A stretch of 64,000 nt of DNA, from contig JAILPY010000061.1 of NCBI GenBank assembly GCA_024699235.1, positions 1 through 64,000 on the forward strand, written 5' to 3'. A program made the translations under genes and the position numbers. Source of the stretch: Treponema sp. (GTDB lineage: Bacteria; Spirochaetota; Spirochaetia; Treponematales; Treponemataceae). A model generated the notes under the pieces. It was given only the letters and a program-made list of their open reading frames with translations, did not search any database and had not been told where the DNA came from. Below are positions 18,336 to 28,660 of this stretch, piece after piece. Numbering within the stretch: position 1 is the first letter of the stretch; each line of letters starts with the position of its first letter.

Positions 18336-18743
18336 GTGTCACGCAGAAAAGGAAGAATACTTGCTTTTCAGGCTCTCTTTTCCTATGATATGGGAGGCGA
18401 GAGCCTTGATGAGTTATTAACATTAAAATGGGCTGATGAAAATTTAGATCAAGAAACCTCAGATTTTGCCCGAATAATTATAGCAGGGACTATTAATCAT
18501 CTTGATGATATTGATGAGCTTATAAAAAAACATTTGACTGGAAAATGGGAATTTGAACGTGTAAACAGAGTTTCAGTCGCCATCTTAAGGATAAGTGTTT
18601 TTGCTTTAAAATATCAACCCGAAACTCCGCCTTTAATTGCAATTGATGAGGCTATAAGCCTTGCAAAGGATTTTGGTACGGATGATTCATTTAAGTTCAT
18701 AAATGCTGTCCTTGATAATATTCGAAAAGAGTTGCAGCCTTGA
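18336..18743 (+). CDS. nusB: Transcription antitermination factor NusB (GTG start)
   Basis: 'SRRKGRILAFQALFSYDMGG', 'FERVNRVSVAILRISVFAL', 'PLIAIDEAISLAKDFGTDDSFKFINAVLDNI'. Confidence 0.93.
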   Translation: MSRRKGRILAFQALFSYDMGGESLDELLTLKWADENLDQETSDFARIIIAGTINHLDDIDELIKKHLTGKWEFERVNRVSVAILRISVFALKYQPETPPLIAIDEAISLAKDFGTDDSFKFINAVLDNIRKELQP

Positions 18744-20683
18744 ATGGGAAAAAATCTCACGCTTTAATTTATGTTCTCGTTTTTATATTAACAGCTTTGC
18801 TTGTCGGAGCTGTTTTTATTGGTTTAAAACTGCGTACTTCGCATTATGAAGGCGCTTCAATTTCATCAGAATTAGACCTTATTGATTCTGACATAAAGCA
18901 GGGAAATCATGCACATGCAATAGCGTCTTTGCGAAAAATTGAAAAAAGGTCCTTGGGAATATATGAACGCATAGGCATATATAAGCGATATATGATGCTC
19001 AGTGAAACAAAGAGGGCTGAGCGCTGTCTTATAAAAGCATTAAGGCGTTTTCCTAAGAATCTGGAATTGACAGCTTTATATGGTAATTTTTTGCTTAGGC
19101 ATGATAAGGCTGAAGAAGCCCTTTCAAAAACAGAAATCCTTTTAGATTCAGAATATTCTTCTGTATATGCAGAAGCTTTTTTGCGGCATGCCCGTTCTCT
19201 TCAATATGATGCTGATTCTTTATTTTCTCCTAAGAAGTCGATATTTTCTTTTCTGACAAAAAAAAATAAAGTTTCTGCTGGTCAGGATTTTGAATATCAG
19301 TTATTTACTGACAATAGGTTTATACCTATATATAAGGCAGCTTCTCATAGTGGAATGTCTATGTGGCTCATAAATGCAGCCTCTTTGCTGATGCATTCAG
19401 GAGATTATGCTTCCGCTGCTGATATGTATGTCCCTCTTGGGGAAAATTCAAATGCTGCTAATTTTTCACCTTCATATCATGATGCTTTATTTTGGGGCAT
19501 TGTCTTTTATGATGCGGGCCGCTTTGCAGAAAGTCTTTCTGCCTTACAGTCTGCAGATAATCTTGATGCTTCATCCGATATGGCCTCTGCAATAGAATTA
19601 AAAGCACTGGAGTCTGATAACTACTATATTTTAGATGATAATAAAACTGCACAGGCAATGCGCAGAGAAATCCTTGAAGTTTATTCTCCCTATATGAATG
19701 CTTTTATGGCTGATAACGTTCCGGCCTTGAAGAGTATTTTGCCTATTATGTTTATGAATACTGCTATTTATGCACGTGATTCTGGAGATTTAGTAGAGCA
19801 GTATGATAAATTGTATGAACTTGTAAATTATTATCCTTCATATGGACCAGGCCTTGCTGCTTTTGCTGAATATGCAATTGAATCTAAGCGGCGTCCTGAA
19901 GAAGAAGAGCTTGATCAACAGCTTCGTGCTGCTGGATTGAGGACTGTTGCAATGGAGGAAAGGGATTTAATACCTGTTGTTGAATTAGAAGATGTTGTTT
20001 CTCTTATTGATAGGGCCCTTGAAGAAAACAAAGTCCCTGAATTAATTGTATTGAAAGAAATTGTAAACAGTGAACATATAAAAAAGGAAACCAGAGATGT
20101 AAAGGCTTCAAAGGTATGGAAATTACTTGAGGAAAATGAGATTTCTGCATGTTTATATCCGTCTGAAATCATGCATTATGCTCTCGTTGTTCTGATTAAG
20201 AATGGGGATCTTCAGAACGCCCAGCGACTGTTCTGGGATTATCTTAGGGCAGCATATCCTGATGAGGATATGAAAAAAATGTCTTTGTGGGAATGTGAAA
20301 TGGCCGCTTATTTTTCTGCTGAGCGTCAGGAATATAATGCAGCACGTTCTTATTATGAACATGTTTTGGACTATTATTCGAAGATTATCCCTGTTACGAA
20401 TACAGCAGGTCAAAATGACTCGCTCACTAATTCTTATGTGAACCTTGCAAATATTTATGCAGGCTATAATAAGTCTCCTCAGGCCTTGGACTTATTGAAT
20501 AAGGCGTCTGCCCGTGTAACTGAAAAAATGCTCAAGTCTGAAATATTATATAGAATTGCAGAAGAGTGCTTGAGTATGGGTAATGAAAAAGATGCATTGC
20601 GTTCATTGCAATATTCTATTTCTCTTAATCCTTCTAACAGTAAGGCCCGTTTAATGATTAAACAGTTGCGGCAAGCAAAATAA
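18740..20683 (+). CDS. Membrane-anchored TPR-repeat protein
   Basis: 647 aa; N-terminal TM then repeated TPR-like helices; 4-bp overlap with nusB. Confidence 0.75.
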   Translation: MNGKKSHALIYVLVFILTALLVGAVFIGLKLRTSHYEGASISSELDLIDSDIKQGNHAHAIASLRKIEKRSLGIYERIGIYKRYMMLSETKRAERCLIKALRRFPKNLELTALYGNFLLRHDKAEEALSKTEILLDSEYSSVYAEAFLRHARSLQYDADSLFSPKKSIFSFLTKKNKVSAGQDFEYQLFTDNRFIPIYKAASHSGMSMWLINAASLLMHSGDYASAADMYVPLGENSNAANFSPSYHDALFWGIVFYDAGRFAESLSALQSADNLDASSDMASAIELKALESDNYYILDDNKTAQAMRREILEVYSPYMNAFMADNVPALKSILPIMFMNTAIYARDSGDLVEQYDKLYELVNYYPSYGPGLAAFAEYAIESKRRPEEEELDQQLRAAGLRTVAMEERDLIPVVELEDVVSLIDRALEENKVPELIVLKEIVNSEHIKKETRDVKASKVWKLLEENEISACLYPSEIMHYALVVLIKNGDLQNAQRLFWDYLRAAYPDEDMKKMSLWECEMAAYFSAERQEYNAARSYYEHVLDYYSKIIPVTNTAGQNDSLTNSYVNLANIYAGYNKSPQALDLLNKASARVTEKMLKSEILYRIAEECLSMGNEKDALRSLQYSISLNPSNSKARLMIKQLRQAK

Positions 20684-20775
20684 ATTTGACCTTCACGAAT
20701 ATTTTTAGTAGATTAAATACAGAATTCTTAATAAGGAATATCTTTTATTATTTGTATTATTTTTGGAGGATTTAT

Positions 20776-21048
20776 ATGAAAGTCAAGCCATTGGCAGATC
20801 GTGTACTTGTAAAGCAGGCTGCAGCAGAAACAAAGTCAGCAGGTGGAATTATTATCCCAGATACAGCTCAGGAAAAGACACAGCAGGCTACAGTAGAAGC
20901 TGTAGGTCCAGGAACAGATAAAGAGAAAATTACTGTTAAAGTTGGTGATAAAGTTCTGTATGATAAATATGCTGGAACAGGCATAAAGATTGATGGAGAT
21001 GATTATCTTATTCTTAAGAATGCAGATATTATAGCAGTAATAGAGTAA
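20776..21048 (+). CDS. groES: Co-chaperonin GroES
   Basis: 'MKVKPLADRVLVKQAAAETKSAGGIIIPDTAQEKTQQATVEAVGPG'; SD TGGAGG; supplied ORF start (20686) is upstream of the true ATG. Confidence 0.97.
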   Translation: MKVKPLADRVLVKQAAAETKSAGGIIIPDTAQEKTQQATVEAVGPGTDKEKITVKVGDKVLYDKYAGTGIKIDGDDYLILKNADIIAVIE

Positions 21049-21137
21049 AATGCAATTTTGGGTCAAATTGTCATGTTAATTAAATTCTGTTTATAAAACT
21101 GTGGCAAAATGACTCAAAAAAGAAAATTAAGACCTTG

Positions 21138-21158
21138 AATGAGCAAAAATGGCTCATT
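21138..21158. promoter_or_regulatory. Perfect 7-bp inverted repeat about 110 bp upstream of the predicted sigma54 start site (candidate enhancer-binding site)
   Basis: AATGAGC-aaaaatg-GCTCATT. Confidence 0.4.
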
Positions 21159-21163
21159 TTAAG

Positions 21164-21226
21164 AGCATCAAACTTATGAAATCTGAGAAATTTTTATCTT
21201 CAGTACTAAGTTTGATGCTTTTTTTT
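21164..21226 (+). terminator. Intrinsic terminator downstream of groES with 13-bp stem and 30-nt loop
   Basis: AGCATCAAACTTA (21164-21176) / TAAGTTTGATGCT (21207-21219) followed by T8. Confidence 0.75.
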
Positions 21227-21230
21227 GTTT

Positions 21231-21246
21231 TGGCACGGATTTTGCT
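21231..21246 (+). promoter_or_regulatory. Sigma54 (-24/-12) promoter upstream of the sigma-70 factor gene
   Basis: TGGCACG-GATT-TTGCT, exact match to the core consensus TGGCACG-N4-TTGCW. Confidence 0.8.
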
Positions 21247-21281
21247 AGTAATTATATAGAATAATTTTGGAGGTTTGTGCT

Positions 21282-22121
21282 ATGACTAACGACGAAAATG
21301 TATTAAACATCTATCTGAAGGAAATTACAAAAATACCTCTTCTTTCAAATGAAGAGGAAAATGAACTTGCAAAAAAAGCTGCTGCTGGCGATAAAAAAGC
21401 AAAAGATAAGATTGTTAATGCAAATCTCCGTTTTGTAATTAATGTTGCAAAAAAATATCAGAATCAGGGCATTGATCTTGTTGACTTGATAAGTGAAGGA
21501 AATCTAGGCTTGCTTGCAGCAATTGATCATTTTGATGTTAATAAAGGCTATCATTTTATTTCTTATGCAGTCTGGTGGATACGACAGTCAATCCTAAAGG
21601 CTATTTGTGAAAAAAGCCGTCCTATTCGCCTTCCTCTTAACAGGGCAAATGAACTTGTTCAAATTGAAAAGACTCGCAAGCTTTTGTCTGGCAAGAAGAC
21701 TGAGAAGCAGGAAATTGAAGAAATTGGAAATCTTTTGAATATGGATAGTTCTCATGTCCGTGAAATGATTAATCTTTCTAGAGAGATGATTAGCCTTGAT
21801 TCTCCAGTTATAACAAGCGATTCAAATAAGGCTTCATTTGGGGACTTTGTTGAGGATACAAGATTTGCACAGCCTGATACGGCTGCTGTAGAAGAATTCA
21901 TGAAAAAAGACATTGATGAAGTTCTTAATACGTTAAAGCCAAATGAGGCTAAGGTTCTGCGCATGCGTTACGGTCTTAATGGATCTAAGCCAATGTCTCT
22001 TAAGGAAGTTGGCGATCTATGTAATCTTACCAAAGAAAGAATCAGGCAGATAGAAAAGCATGCTTTGGTACGCATGCAGCATCCTCGCCGTATGGAACGC
22101 CTTGCAGCTTACGTTGCTTGA
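21282..22121 (+). CDS. RNA polymerase sigma-70 family factor (RpoS/group-2-like)
   Basis: 'NVLNIYLKEITKIPLLSNEEE', 'DLVDLISEGNLGLLAAIDHFDVNKGYHFISYAVWWIRQSI', 'LTKERIRQIEKHALVRM'; SD TGGAGG. Confidence 0.93.
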   Translation: MTNDENVLNIYLKEITKIPLLSNEEENELAKKAAAGDKKAKDKIVNANLRFVINVAKKYQNQGIDLVDLISEGNLGLLAAIDHFDVNKGYHFISYAVWWIRQSILKAICEKSRPIRLPLNRANELVQIEKTRKLLSGKKTEKQEIEEIGNLLNMDSSHVREMINLSREMISLDSPVITSDSNKASFGDFVEDTRFAQPDTAAVEEFMKKDIDEVLNTLKPNEAKVLRMRYGLNGSKPMSLKEVGDLCNLTKERIRQIEKHALVRMQHPRRMERLAAYVA

Positions 22122-24301
22122 GATTCCATAAAATCTTTCTTTGCTTGCGTAAAGGCATCATATCTTGCAAGAGTAAGAATATTTTTATCTCTTGCAAGGT
22201 CTGCCAGTCCAAATGCAAGGTATCCAGACTGAGCGGTTCCTGCAATTTCTCCAGGTCCTCGTAATTTTAAATCTTTTTCTGCTATGACAAAACCGTCTGT
22301 ACTTTCATGGAGCGCTTTTAGTCTTTCAATGCCATTTTCTGTTATATTTTTTCCATAAATTAAAAAACAATATGATTGGAGGGAACTTCGTCCAACACGT
22401 CCCCGTAACTGATGAAGCTCTGCCAGTCCAAAGCGGTCTGCATGTTCTATGACGATGCATGTTGCATTTGGAACGTCTACTCCTACTTCAACGACTGTGG
22501 TTGCTACTAAAATCTGTATTTTGTTATTTCTGAAATCATCAAGAATTTGATGCTGCTGTTCTTCATCTGTTTTGCTATGAATTGTTGCACATTTAAAGTC
22601 TTTATAAATAGATGAAAGGTATTCAGTCATTTCTTCTGCAGATTTTAGATTTTCCTTTTCTGATGCCTCTTTTTTTTCTCCGATGCGTGGATATACGAAA
22701 TAGGCTTGGTGGCCTTTTAGAAGTTCTTGCCTGACGGCATCATAAACATTATGTTCATGCCCCATTATGCTTAGGTATGTTTTTACGCTTTTTCTGCCTG
22801 CAGGCATTGTTTTAATTATGCTTATGTCAAGATCTCCAAATAATGTAAATGCGAGTGTCTGTGGAATAGGTGTTGCACTCATCATAAGTACGTCTGGTGA
22901 GTGATAGAATCCGTTGTGGGTAATTCTTCCTTTGTCTATTATAGATTCTCGCTGAGCAACTCCAAAGCGATGCTGTTCATCTATTATTGCAAGCTGGAGG
23001 TTTTTATATTGTACGTTGGCACTGAATAATGCATGTGTTCCTACGGCAATATTTATATCACCGTTTTTTAAGGCTGTCAGAAGTCTTCCTCTTCCTGCTG
23101 ATGTCAAGTTTCCTGTAAGAAATGCCGGCCTTACGCCTAATGGTTCTAGCAGTTTTGCTGCATTTTCGGCATGTTGCCTTGCAAGAAGCTCCGTAGGGGC
23201 AAGAAGGGCGCATTGGCCTCCATAATTTATAATCCTTAAGCATAAGAAAAAGCATACGAGCGTTTTACCGCTGCCTACGTCTCCTTGTAAAAGCCGCTGC
23301 ATTGAAAATGGAGTTCCCGTTATTTTTTCTGGAGTATTGTAAATTGCATTTAAGTCTTTTTCACTTTTATCAATATCTTGATTCATTTCGTAAATAGCCA
23401 GCATTTGATCTTGAGTTAGGTCAAAAGGTAGCCTTTCAAGTAATTGTTTCTGCAATGGTGAAAGAGAGCTTAAGAATTTTTCTTTTTGTAAATCTGGGGT
23501 GGTAAAAAATGGAGCGGCGGAAGGCGGAGTGTCTTCTTCGCTTGAATCTTGTACTGCTGGTAAAAAGCCTCTGTGAGCAATTGCTCTTTTTGCCATATTA
23601 TATTCAAAATGATATAACTCTTCATAAACAAGGGTATGCTTGGCTTCTTCCGCTTGATTTAAATTCTGGGGTTCATGAATCTGTATTATTGCCTGTGCTT
23701 TTGAAAGAAGCTTTCTTTGACAGATTATATCATCTGGAATTTCATTATCAATAGCCTTCCCGTATTGCTTTATTGCTCCTGTAATTGCCTTGTGAAAGAC
23801 CTTCTGTGAAAGGCCTTCTGTAAGCGGATAAATTGGTATGACTCTGCTTTGCGGTAATTTACCGGCATTAAAATCTTCTCTGTTGCCGTCATAGCTAAGC
23901 CTTTGTACGTCAAAGTCTGTTGACTGTAATTCACCGTATTTAACTTGAAAGGAACCAGTTATTAATGCTATGCTTCCTACCGGAATTGCTGTTTCCAGAA
24001 ACTTTCTATTGAATGCAATAAGGAAAGCAGATGCTGATCCATCTGTTATTAAAATTTTGAGTGTCTTCATTTTTCCGTAACCGAACCATGAGTGTCCGGT
24101 TACGGTACATACAGAATGAATTTTTTTTACTTTAGCATAATCTGCAAGAGGTATTGTTTTTGTCCTGTCTTCATAATCTCTAGGATATGCACAAAGTAAT
24201 TGCCCTACTGTAAAAATATTGAGCCTGGCAAAGAGTTTTGCAGTAGAAGGTCCTACCCCTGAGAGTGTATCAACGGAAGTTCCTATATCTGAGAGTTTCA
24301 T
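22109..24301 (-). CDS. recG: ATP-dependent DNA helicase RecG
   Basis: 730 aa; 'LLQGDVGSGKTLV', 'IIDEQHRFGVAQRE', 'HQLRGRVGRSSLQSYCFL'. Confidence 0.96.
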   Translation of the reverse strand: MKLSDIGTSVDTLSGVGPSTAKLFARLNIFTVGQLLCAYPRDYEDRTKTIPLADYAKVKKIHSVCTVTGHSWFGYGKMKTLKILITDGSASAFLIAFNRKFLETAIPVGSIALITGSFQVKYGELQSTDFDVQRLSYDGNREDFNAGKLPQSRVIPIYPLTEGLSQKVFHKAITGAIKQYGKAIDNEIPDDIICQRKLLSKAQAIIQIHEPQNLNQAEEAKHTLVYEELYHFEYNMAKRAIAHRGFLPAVQDSSEEDTPPSAAPFFTTPDLQKEKFLSSLSPLQKQLLERLPFDLTQDQMLAIYEMNQDIDKSEKDLNAIYNTPEKITGTPFSMQRLLQGDVGSGKTLVCFFLCLRIINYGGQCALLAPTELLARQHAENAAKLLEPLGVRPAFLTGNLTSAGRGRLLTALKNGDINIAVGTHALFSANVQYKNLQLAIIDEQHRFGVAQRESIIDKGRITHNGFYHSPDVLMMSATPIPQTLAFTLFGDLDISIIKTMPAGRKSVKTYLSIMGHEHNVYDAVRQELLKGHQAYFVYPRIGEKKEASEKENLKSAEEMTEYLSSIYKDFKCATIHSKTDEEQQHQILDDFRNNKIQILVATTVVEVGVDVPNATCIVIEHADRFGLAELHQLRGRVGRSSLQSYCFLIYGKNITENGIERLKALHESTDGFVIAEKDLKLRGPGEIAGTAQSGYLAFGLADLARDKNILTLARYDAFTQAKKDFMESQAT

Positions 24302-24307
24302 TAATTA

Positions 24308-24925
24308 TCAGAATGGAATGATTGTAAGTAATAATCTTGCAATAAATTCAAAAACGAGACTTCCTACAAACGTTATGATAATCATTGCAATTATTGCAGT
24401 TATTAAGGCTGATTTGTATGAAACCCTTTTTCCTCCAGTAAAAGTGTTTGTAATCCTGTATGCAACGGATGATATGGTACTGTCAAGCTGATATAGAATA
24501 GGATTTCCTGCATAAGATTCATCCCCTTTAATCAGGAGAATGATTAATCTTATAATAAATAAAAGAATTATAAATGAGATGACTGATGAGGCAATTGTCC
24601 ATACAAGCTGTAATAATGATGCCAAAATATATGCGACTGTGATTTTTCCCCCTCTAGCAAGACTGTTTAGCATAGTGCTTGCAGCTCCCAAAACACAAAG
24701 TGCTACTGCTGGGCCAAAATCGAAGCTTCCCAGCGTAAGCCATTTGCGGTGCCTGAATCTGTCAAGAAAAGGATCGCAGATTGATGATAAAAGTTTTACT
24801 CCACGACTATATGCCAAAGAAGGAATCCATGTAAGTATTACTCTTAAAAAACATAAGAAGGCATAGATAGAAACTATTGAAGCTAACAGATTTAATATTA
24901 TAGAAAGATTTACAGAAGATTGCAT
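24308..24925 (-). CDS. YggT family membrane protein
   Basis: 205 aa; 'FLRVILTWIPSLAYSRGVKLLSSICDPFLDRFRH'. Confidence 0.8.
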   Translation of the reverse strand: MQSSVNLSIILNLLASIVSIYAFLCFLRVILTWIPSLAYSRGVKLLSSICDPFLDRFRHRKWLTLGSFDFGPAVALCVLGAASTMLNSLARGGKITVAYILASLLQLVWTIASSVISFIILLFIIRLIILLIKGDESYAGNPILYQLDSTISSVAYRITNTFTGGKRVSYKSALITAIIAMIIITFVGSLVFEFIARLLLTIIPF

Positions 24926-24940
24926 TTTTTACTCCTAAAA

Positions 24941-27900
24941 TTATTCACACCAAACGTCATGAACTAAAGGCATGTCTTTGATTGATTGTACAAATTCCTT
25001 ATCACAAGGTGCTGTCATTTGGGAATTTGCTTTTATTATATACGATTTACCGTCTACGTCTATATGAAAATATACATAACAATTGCCCTGTGCGCCAAAT
25101 AAAATATCTTTTATTGGATTAATTTCTTTTGGATTTGCAAAGCCTTGTTCCATTTGAATGTGTACGCTTGTTATTGCTTTCTGCTGAAGTTCTTTTGGAT
25201 CTTCTATTGAATCTACAAGGAGGCTTGGCGTATCCCTGCTGCCGTCAACTTTTCCTTTGAAAGCATATACAGATTCTTCATGTATTTTGTCTTTAAGTTC
25301 TTCCCATATTTTTGGGAAGAAAGTTATGTCTATTTCACCTTTAAAATCAGCCAGCTTTGCAAAACACATTTGAGATCCCTTTTTTGTCATAATTTGCCTG
25401 AGTCCTTGAATCATTCCTATTCCTACGTATGTTCTGCCGGAATTTTTATTCTGCCATGACTTTTGGCCGCTGGCAGCAAGTGCTTCCTGATGGGCTTTAG
25501 CTTCTTTTCCGATGCGTTCAATATTATCACTGTTAACTGTTGAACAGGATTCTATTATAGATCTCCATTCATCAAGAGGATGTCCACTGACATAGCATCC
25601 AATCAATTCTTTTTCCATATTGAGCATTTCCATTTTGCTCATGTCTTCAACTTCTTCAAATTTGAATTCGGCAAATTCCTGTTCACCGGTACTGTCAAAA
25701 AGGCTTGCCTGTCCAAATTCTGAACCGGCTTTCTTCTTTTCTTCATATGCAATGGCTGCCTCGTAGTTTTTAAGGAGAGTAGGGCGGTTTTGCCCAAGTT
25801 TATCAAATGCTCCTGTTTTAATTAATACTTCAACAGCTTTTTTATTTATGTCTGCACTGTTCATTCTTCCGATGAAATCGATGAAAGATTTGAACTTTCC
25901 GTTTTCATTTCGCTCTTTAACGATTGCTTCTGCAGCATTCTGTCCCATGCCCTTAATTCCCATAAGACCAAAGACAATTTTTCCGTCTACAACGTCAAAA
26001 ATAGAGTCTGAGCGGTTTACATCTGGCGGATCAACTTCAAGCCCCATCTTGCGAGCTTCTTCTATATATACAGGCAGTTTATCGGTAGAGGTAATTTCGT
26101 TGGTAAGGTTTCCTGCCATGAACTCGGCAGGTGTGTTTGCCTTAAGCCATGCCGTGCGGTAAGCTACAACAGAATATGCCGCCGCATGCGATTTGTTAAA
26201 TCCGTATCCCGCAAACGGAACCATGATTTCGAAAATCTCATCGGCATGTTCTTTTGTAAAGCCCTGTTTTACAGCTCCTTCTTCAAACTCCTTTTTCTTA
26301 CCCATAAGAACGTCAATCTTCTTCTTACCCATGGCACGGCGAAGCATGTCCGCACCGCCAAGCGTAAAGCCTGCAATTTTTTGGGCAACCTGCATAACCT
26401 GTTCCTGATAGACCATAACTCCATAGGTTTCTTTAAGTATGTCAACTAGGCATGGATCCGGGTAATGTATAGTTTCTGGCTTCCATTTACCTTCAATATA
26501 TTGAGGAATGTAATCCATTGGTCCTGGACGGTATAAAGCATTCAAGGCAACGATTTCTTCTATGCATCTTGGCTTTGCCTGTCGCAAAATCTTCTGCATT
26601 CCTGGGGATTCAAACTGGAATACTGCAACGGTATCGCCCCTACAGAACAAGTCAAATGTTTTTCCGTCTGTTTCACTTACTTCTTCTGCATGAAAGATAG
26701 GTTCTCCAGGCTTTTTGTGCTTGTTAATGATGTTTTCTACATATCTGATCAGAGATAGAGTCTTTAAGCCAAGGTAATCAAACTTTACAAGGCCGCATGG
26801 CTCAATTATATCCATTGTGTATTGTACTGCAGTCTTGCCAGTCTTAGGATCTTTAAATACAGGAGCCCAGTTTGGAAGGGCTGTTTTGCCAATAACCATG
26901 CCTGAAGCATGGAGGCCTGTATTGCGGTTGACATTCTCAAGCTTAAAGCAGAGGCGGAACAAGTCTTTGTAGCGAGGTTCATCCTTGTAAGGAATAAGCT
27001 GTCCTCCATCTGGCATCTTTTCCGTAGGTTCACTGAATGCATCCTTTAACTTTGCCTTAGGATTATCTGGAATGCATTTCTTGAGGGTTGCTACTTCAGA
27101 AAGAGGAATGTCCATCGTTCTTGCAACATCAGCGATTACCTGCTTAGCTTTTAAGGTTCCAAATGTAACAATATGGCCAACCTGAGGAATTCCGTACCAT
27201 TCCTCCGTGTGCTGGATAATCCTTTCTCTGAATTCGAAGTCCATGTCTACGTCGAAGTCCGGCATGGAAACTCGCTCAGGATTTAAGAACCGTTCAAATA
27301 TAAGCTTAAAGCGGAAAGGGTCTATGTCTGTAATGGTCATGGCATAGGCTACTAGAGAGCCTGCTCCTGATCCTCGCCCCGGACCAATCGGAATGCCATT
27401 CTGCTTTGACCAGTTTATGAATTCCCACACTATAAGGAAGTATCCGGAAAATCCCATCTTAAAGATTATGCCAAGTTCATACATGGCGCGGTCAACAATT
27501 TCAGGTGTAATGACTTTATATCTTTTTCGTAATCCGTCTTGTACTAGATGAAGTACAAAGGCATCTTGCGAGACATATTCTTTAGGAATCTGATATACAG
27601 GAAGCGTATCCTTGAGTTCCTGTGTCTTAAATTGATGAATGGTAAGATTGCACATTGAAGCAATTTTTAGTGTATTATCTATAGCTTCAGGGCACATAGG
27701 GAACAGCTGTGCCATTTCCTGGTCAGTCTTCATATACCATTGATCCCCTTCAAAGTGCATTCTGTTAGGGTCTTTCAGCAGTTTTTTTGTACCAATGCAG
27801 ACAAGGACATCCTGTGCTTCTGCATCTTCTCTCCTGCAGTAGTGAATGTCATTTGTGACTACTAGAGGAATGTCTAAGTCATGTGCAAGCTTTATAAGCT

Positions 27901-28528
27901 TTGGGGCGACTATTTTCTGGTCTTCAATGCCGTGATCCTGAAGCTCTATGTAATATTTATCAGGACCGAAAAGGTCTTTATATTTCTGGGCAGTTTCATA
28001 AGCCCGCTTTTCGTCATTAAAAAGGAGGGCTTTTGGGACTTCTCCCTGTATGCATGCGGAAAGGCATATAAGTCCTTCATGATAACGCTGAAGAAGTTCC
28101 CAGTCTATGCGGGGCTTGTAATACATTCCTTCTGTATATGCAATTGATGAAAGCCAGCATAGGTTTCTGTACCCTGTATCGTTTTGTGCTATCAGTATAA
28201 GGTGATAGTAGTATGAATGCTTTCCGTTTCTGGAGTATGGCAGCTCTTCATGCTTAGTATGATCTCCTTCTGCGACGTAAAACTCTTCTCCACAAATAGG
28301 ATTAATTCCGTTTGCATGGCAAATATGTTCAAAATTAAGGACTCCAAACATATTTCCATGGTCGGTAAGGGCTAGCGCCGGCATTTTTAATTCTTTTGCA
28401 CGGGCAATAAGGGTGTCTAACTTGCTGGCACCATCAAGGAGCGAATAGTCTGAGTGTACGTGTAAATGTACAAATTTTGATTCTGGAGTGCCTTCTGGCG
28501 CATCGGGAAAAACATGTATGTCTGCCAT
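24941..28528 (-). CDS. dnaE: DNA polymerase III alpha subunit
   Basis: 1195 aa; N-terminal PHP 'FVHLHVHSDYSLLDGASKLDTLI', 'PDFDVDMDFEFRERIIQH', 'LYRPGPMDYIPQYI'. Confidence 0.97.
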   Translation of the reverse strand: MADIHVFPDAPEGTPESKFVHLHVHSDYSLLDGASKLDTLIARAKELKMPALALTDHGNMFGVLNFEHICHANGINPICGEEFYVAEGDHTKHEELPYSRNGKHSYYYHLILIAQNDTGYRNLCWLSSIAYTEGMYYKPRIDWELLQRYHEGLICLSACIQGEVPKALLFNDEKRAYETAQKYKDLFGPDKYYIELQDHGIEDQKIVAPKLIKLAHDLDIPLVVTNDIHYCRREDAEAQDVLVCIGTKKLLKDPNRMHFEGDQWYMKTDQEMAQLFPMCPEAIDNTLKIASMCNLTIHQFKTQELKDTLPVYQIPKEYVSQDAFVLHLVQDGLRKRYKVITPEIVDRAMYELGIIFKMGFSGYFLIVWEFINWSKQNGIPIGPGRGSGAGSLVAYAMTITDIDPFRFKLIFERFLNPERVSMPDFDVDMDFEFRERIIQHTEEWYGIPQVGHIVTFGTLKAKQVIADVARTMDIPLSEVATLKKCIPDNPKAKLKDAFSEPTEKMPDGGQLIPYKDEPRYKDLFRLCFKLENVNRNTGLHASGMVIGKTALPNWAPVFKDPKTGKTAVQYTMDIIEPCGLVKFDYLGLKTLSLIRYVENIINKHKKPGEPIFHAEEVSETDGKTFDLFCRGDTVAVFQFESPGMQKILRQAKPRCIEEIVALNALYRPGPMDYIPQYIEGKWKPETIHYPDPCLVDILKETYGVMVYQEQVMQVAQKIAGFTLGGADMLRRAMGKKKIDVLMGKKKEFEEGAVKQGFTKEHADEIFEIMVPFAGYGFNKSHAAAYSVVAYRTAWLKANTPAEFMAGNLTNEITSTDKLPVYIEEARKMGLEVDPPDVNRSDSIFDVVDGKIVFGLMGIKGMGQNAAEAIVKERNENGKFKSFIDFIGRMNSADINKKAVEVLIKTGAFDKLGQNRPTLLKNYEAAIAYEEKKKAGSEFGQASLFDSTGEQEFAEFKFEEVEDMSKMEMLNMEKELIGCYVSGHPLDEWRSIIESCSTVNSDNIERIGKEAKAHQEALAASGQKSWQNKNSGRTYVGIGMIQGLRQIMTKKGSQMCFAKLADFKGEIDITFFPKIWEELKDKIHEESVYAFKGKVDGSRDTPSLLVDSIEDPKELQQKAITSVHIQMEQGFANPKEINPIKDILFGAQGNCYVYFHIDVDGKSYIIKANSQMTAPCDKEFVQSIKDMPLVHDVWCE

Positions 28529-28536
28529 ATTTCTTT

Positions 28537-28545
28537 AGTATAGCA
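28537..28545 (-). promoter_or_regulatory. Extended -10 element TGCTATACT 8 nt from the dnaE ATG
   Basis: Minus strand TGCTATACT-aaagaaat-ATG; no SD; no clear -35. Confidence 0.45.
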
Positions 28546-28660
28546 TGAAAAAGTTTTTTATTCATAGACATTAAGGGGTATTATGTAATCATAGTATTAC
28601 AAGTGCTTATCTGTAAATGAATGTTAAGTCTCGTTGCGTTTAATTGATAATATTGATAGA

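Noticed and set aside
20776-21048. Missing groEL next to groES as a deletion
   Set aside because: From memory groES and groEL are unlinked in treponemes; not evidence of loss.
22109-22121. Tail-to-tail overlap of the sigma factor and recG genes
   Set aside because: A 13-bp convergent overlap is common in compact genomes; not informative alone.
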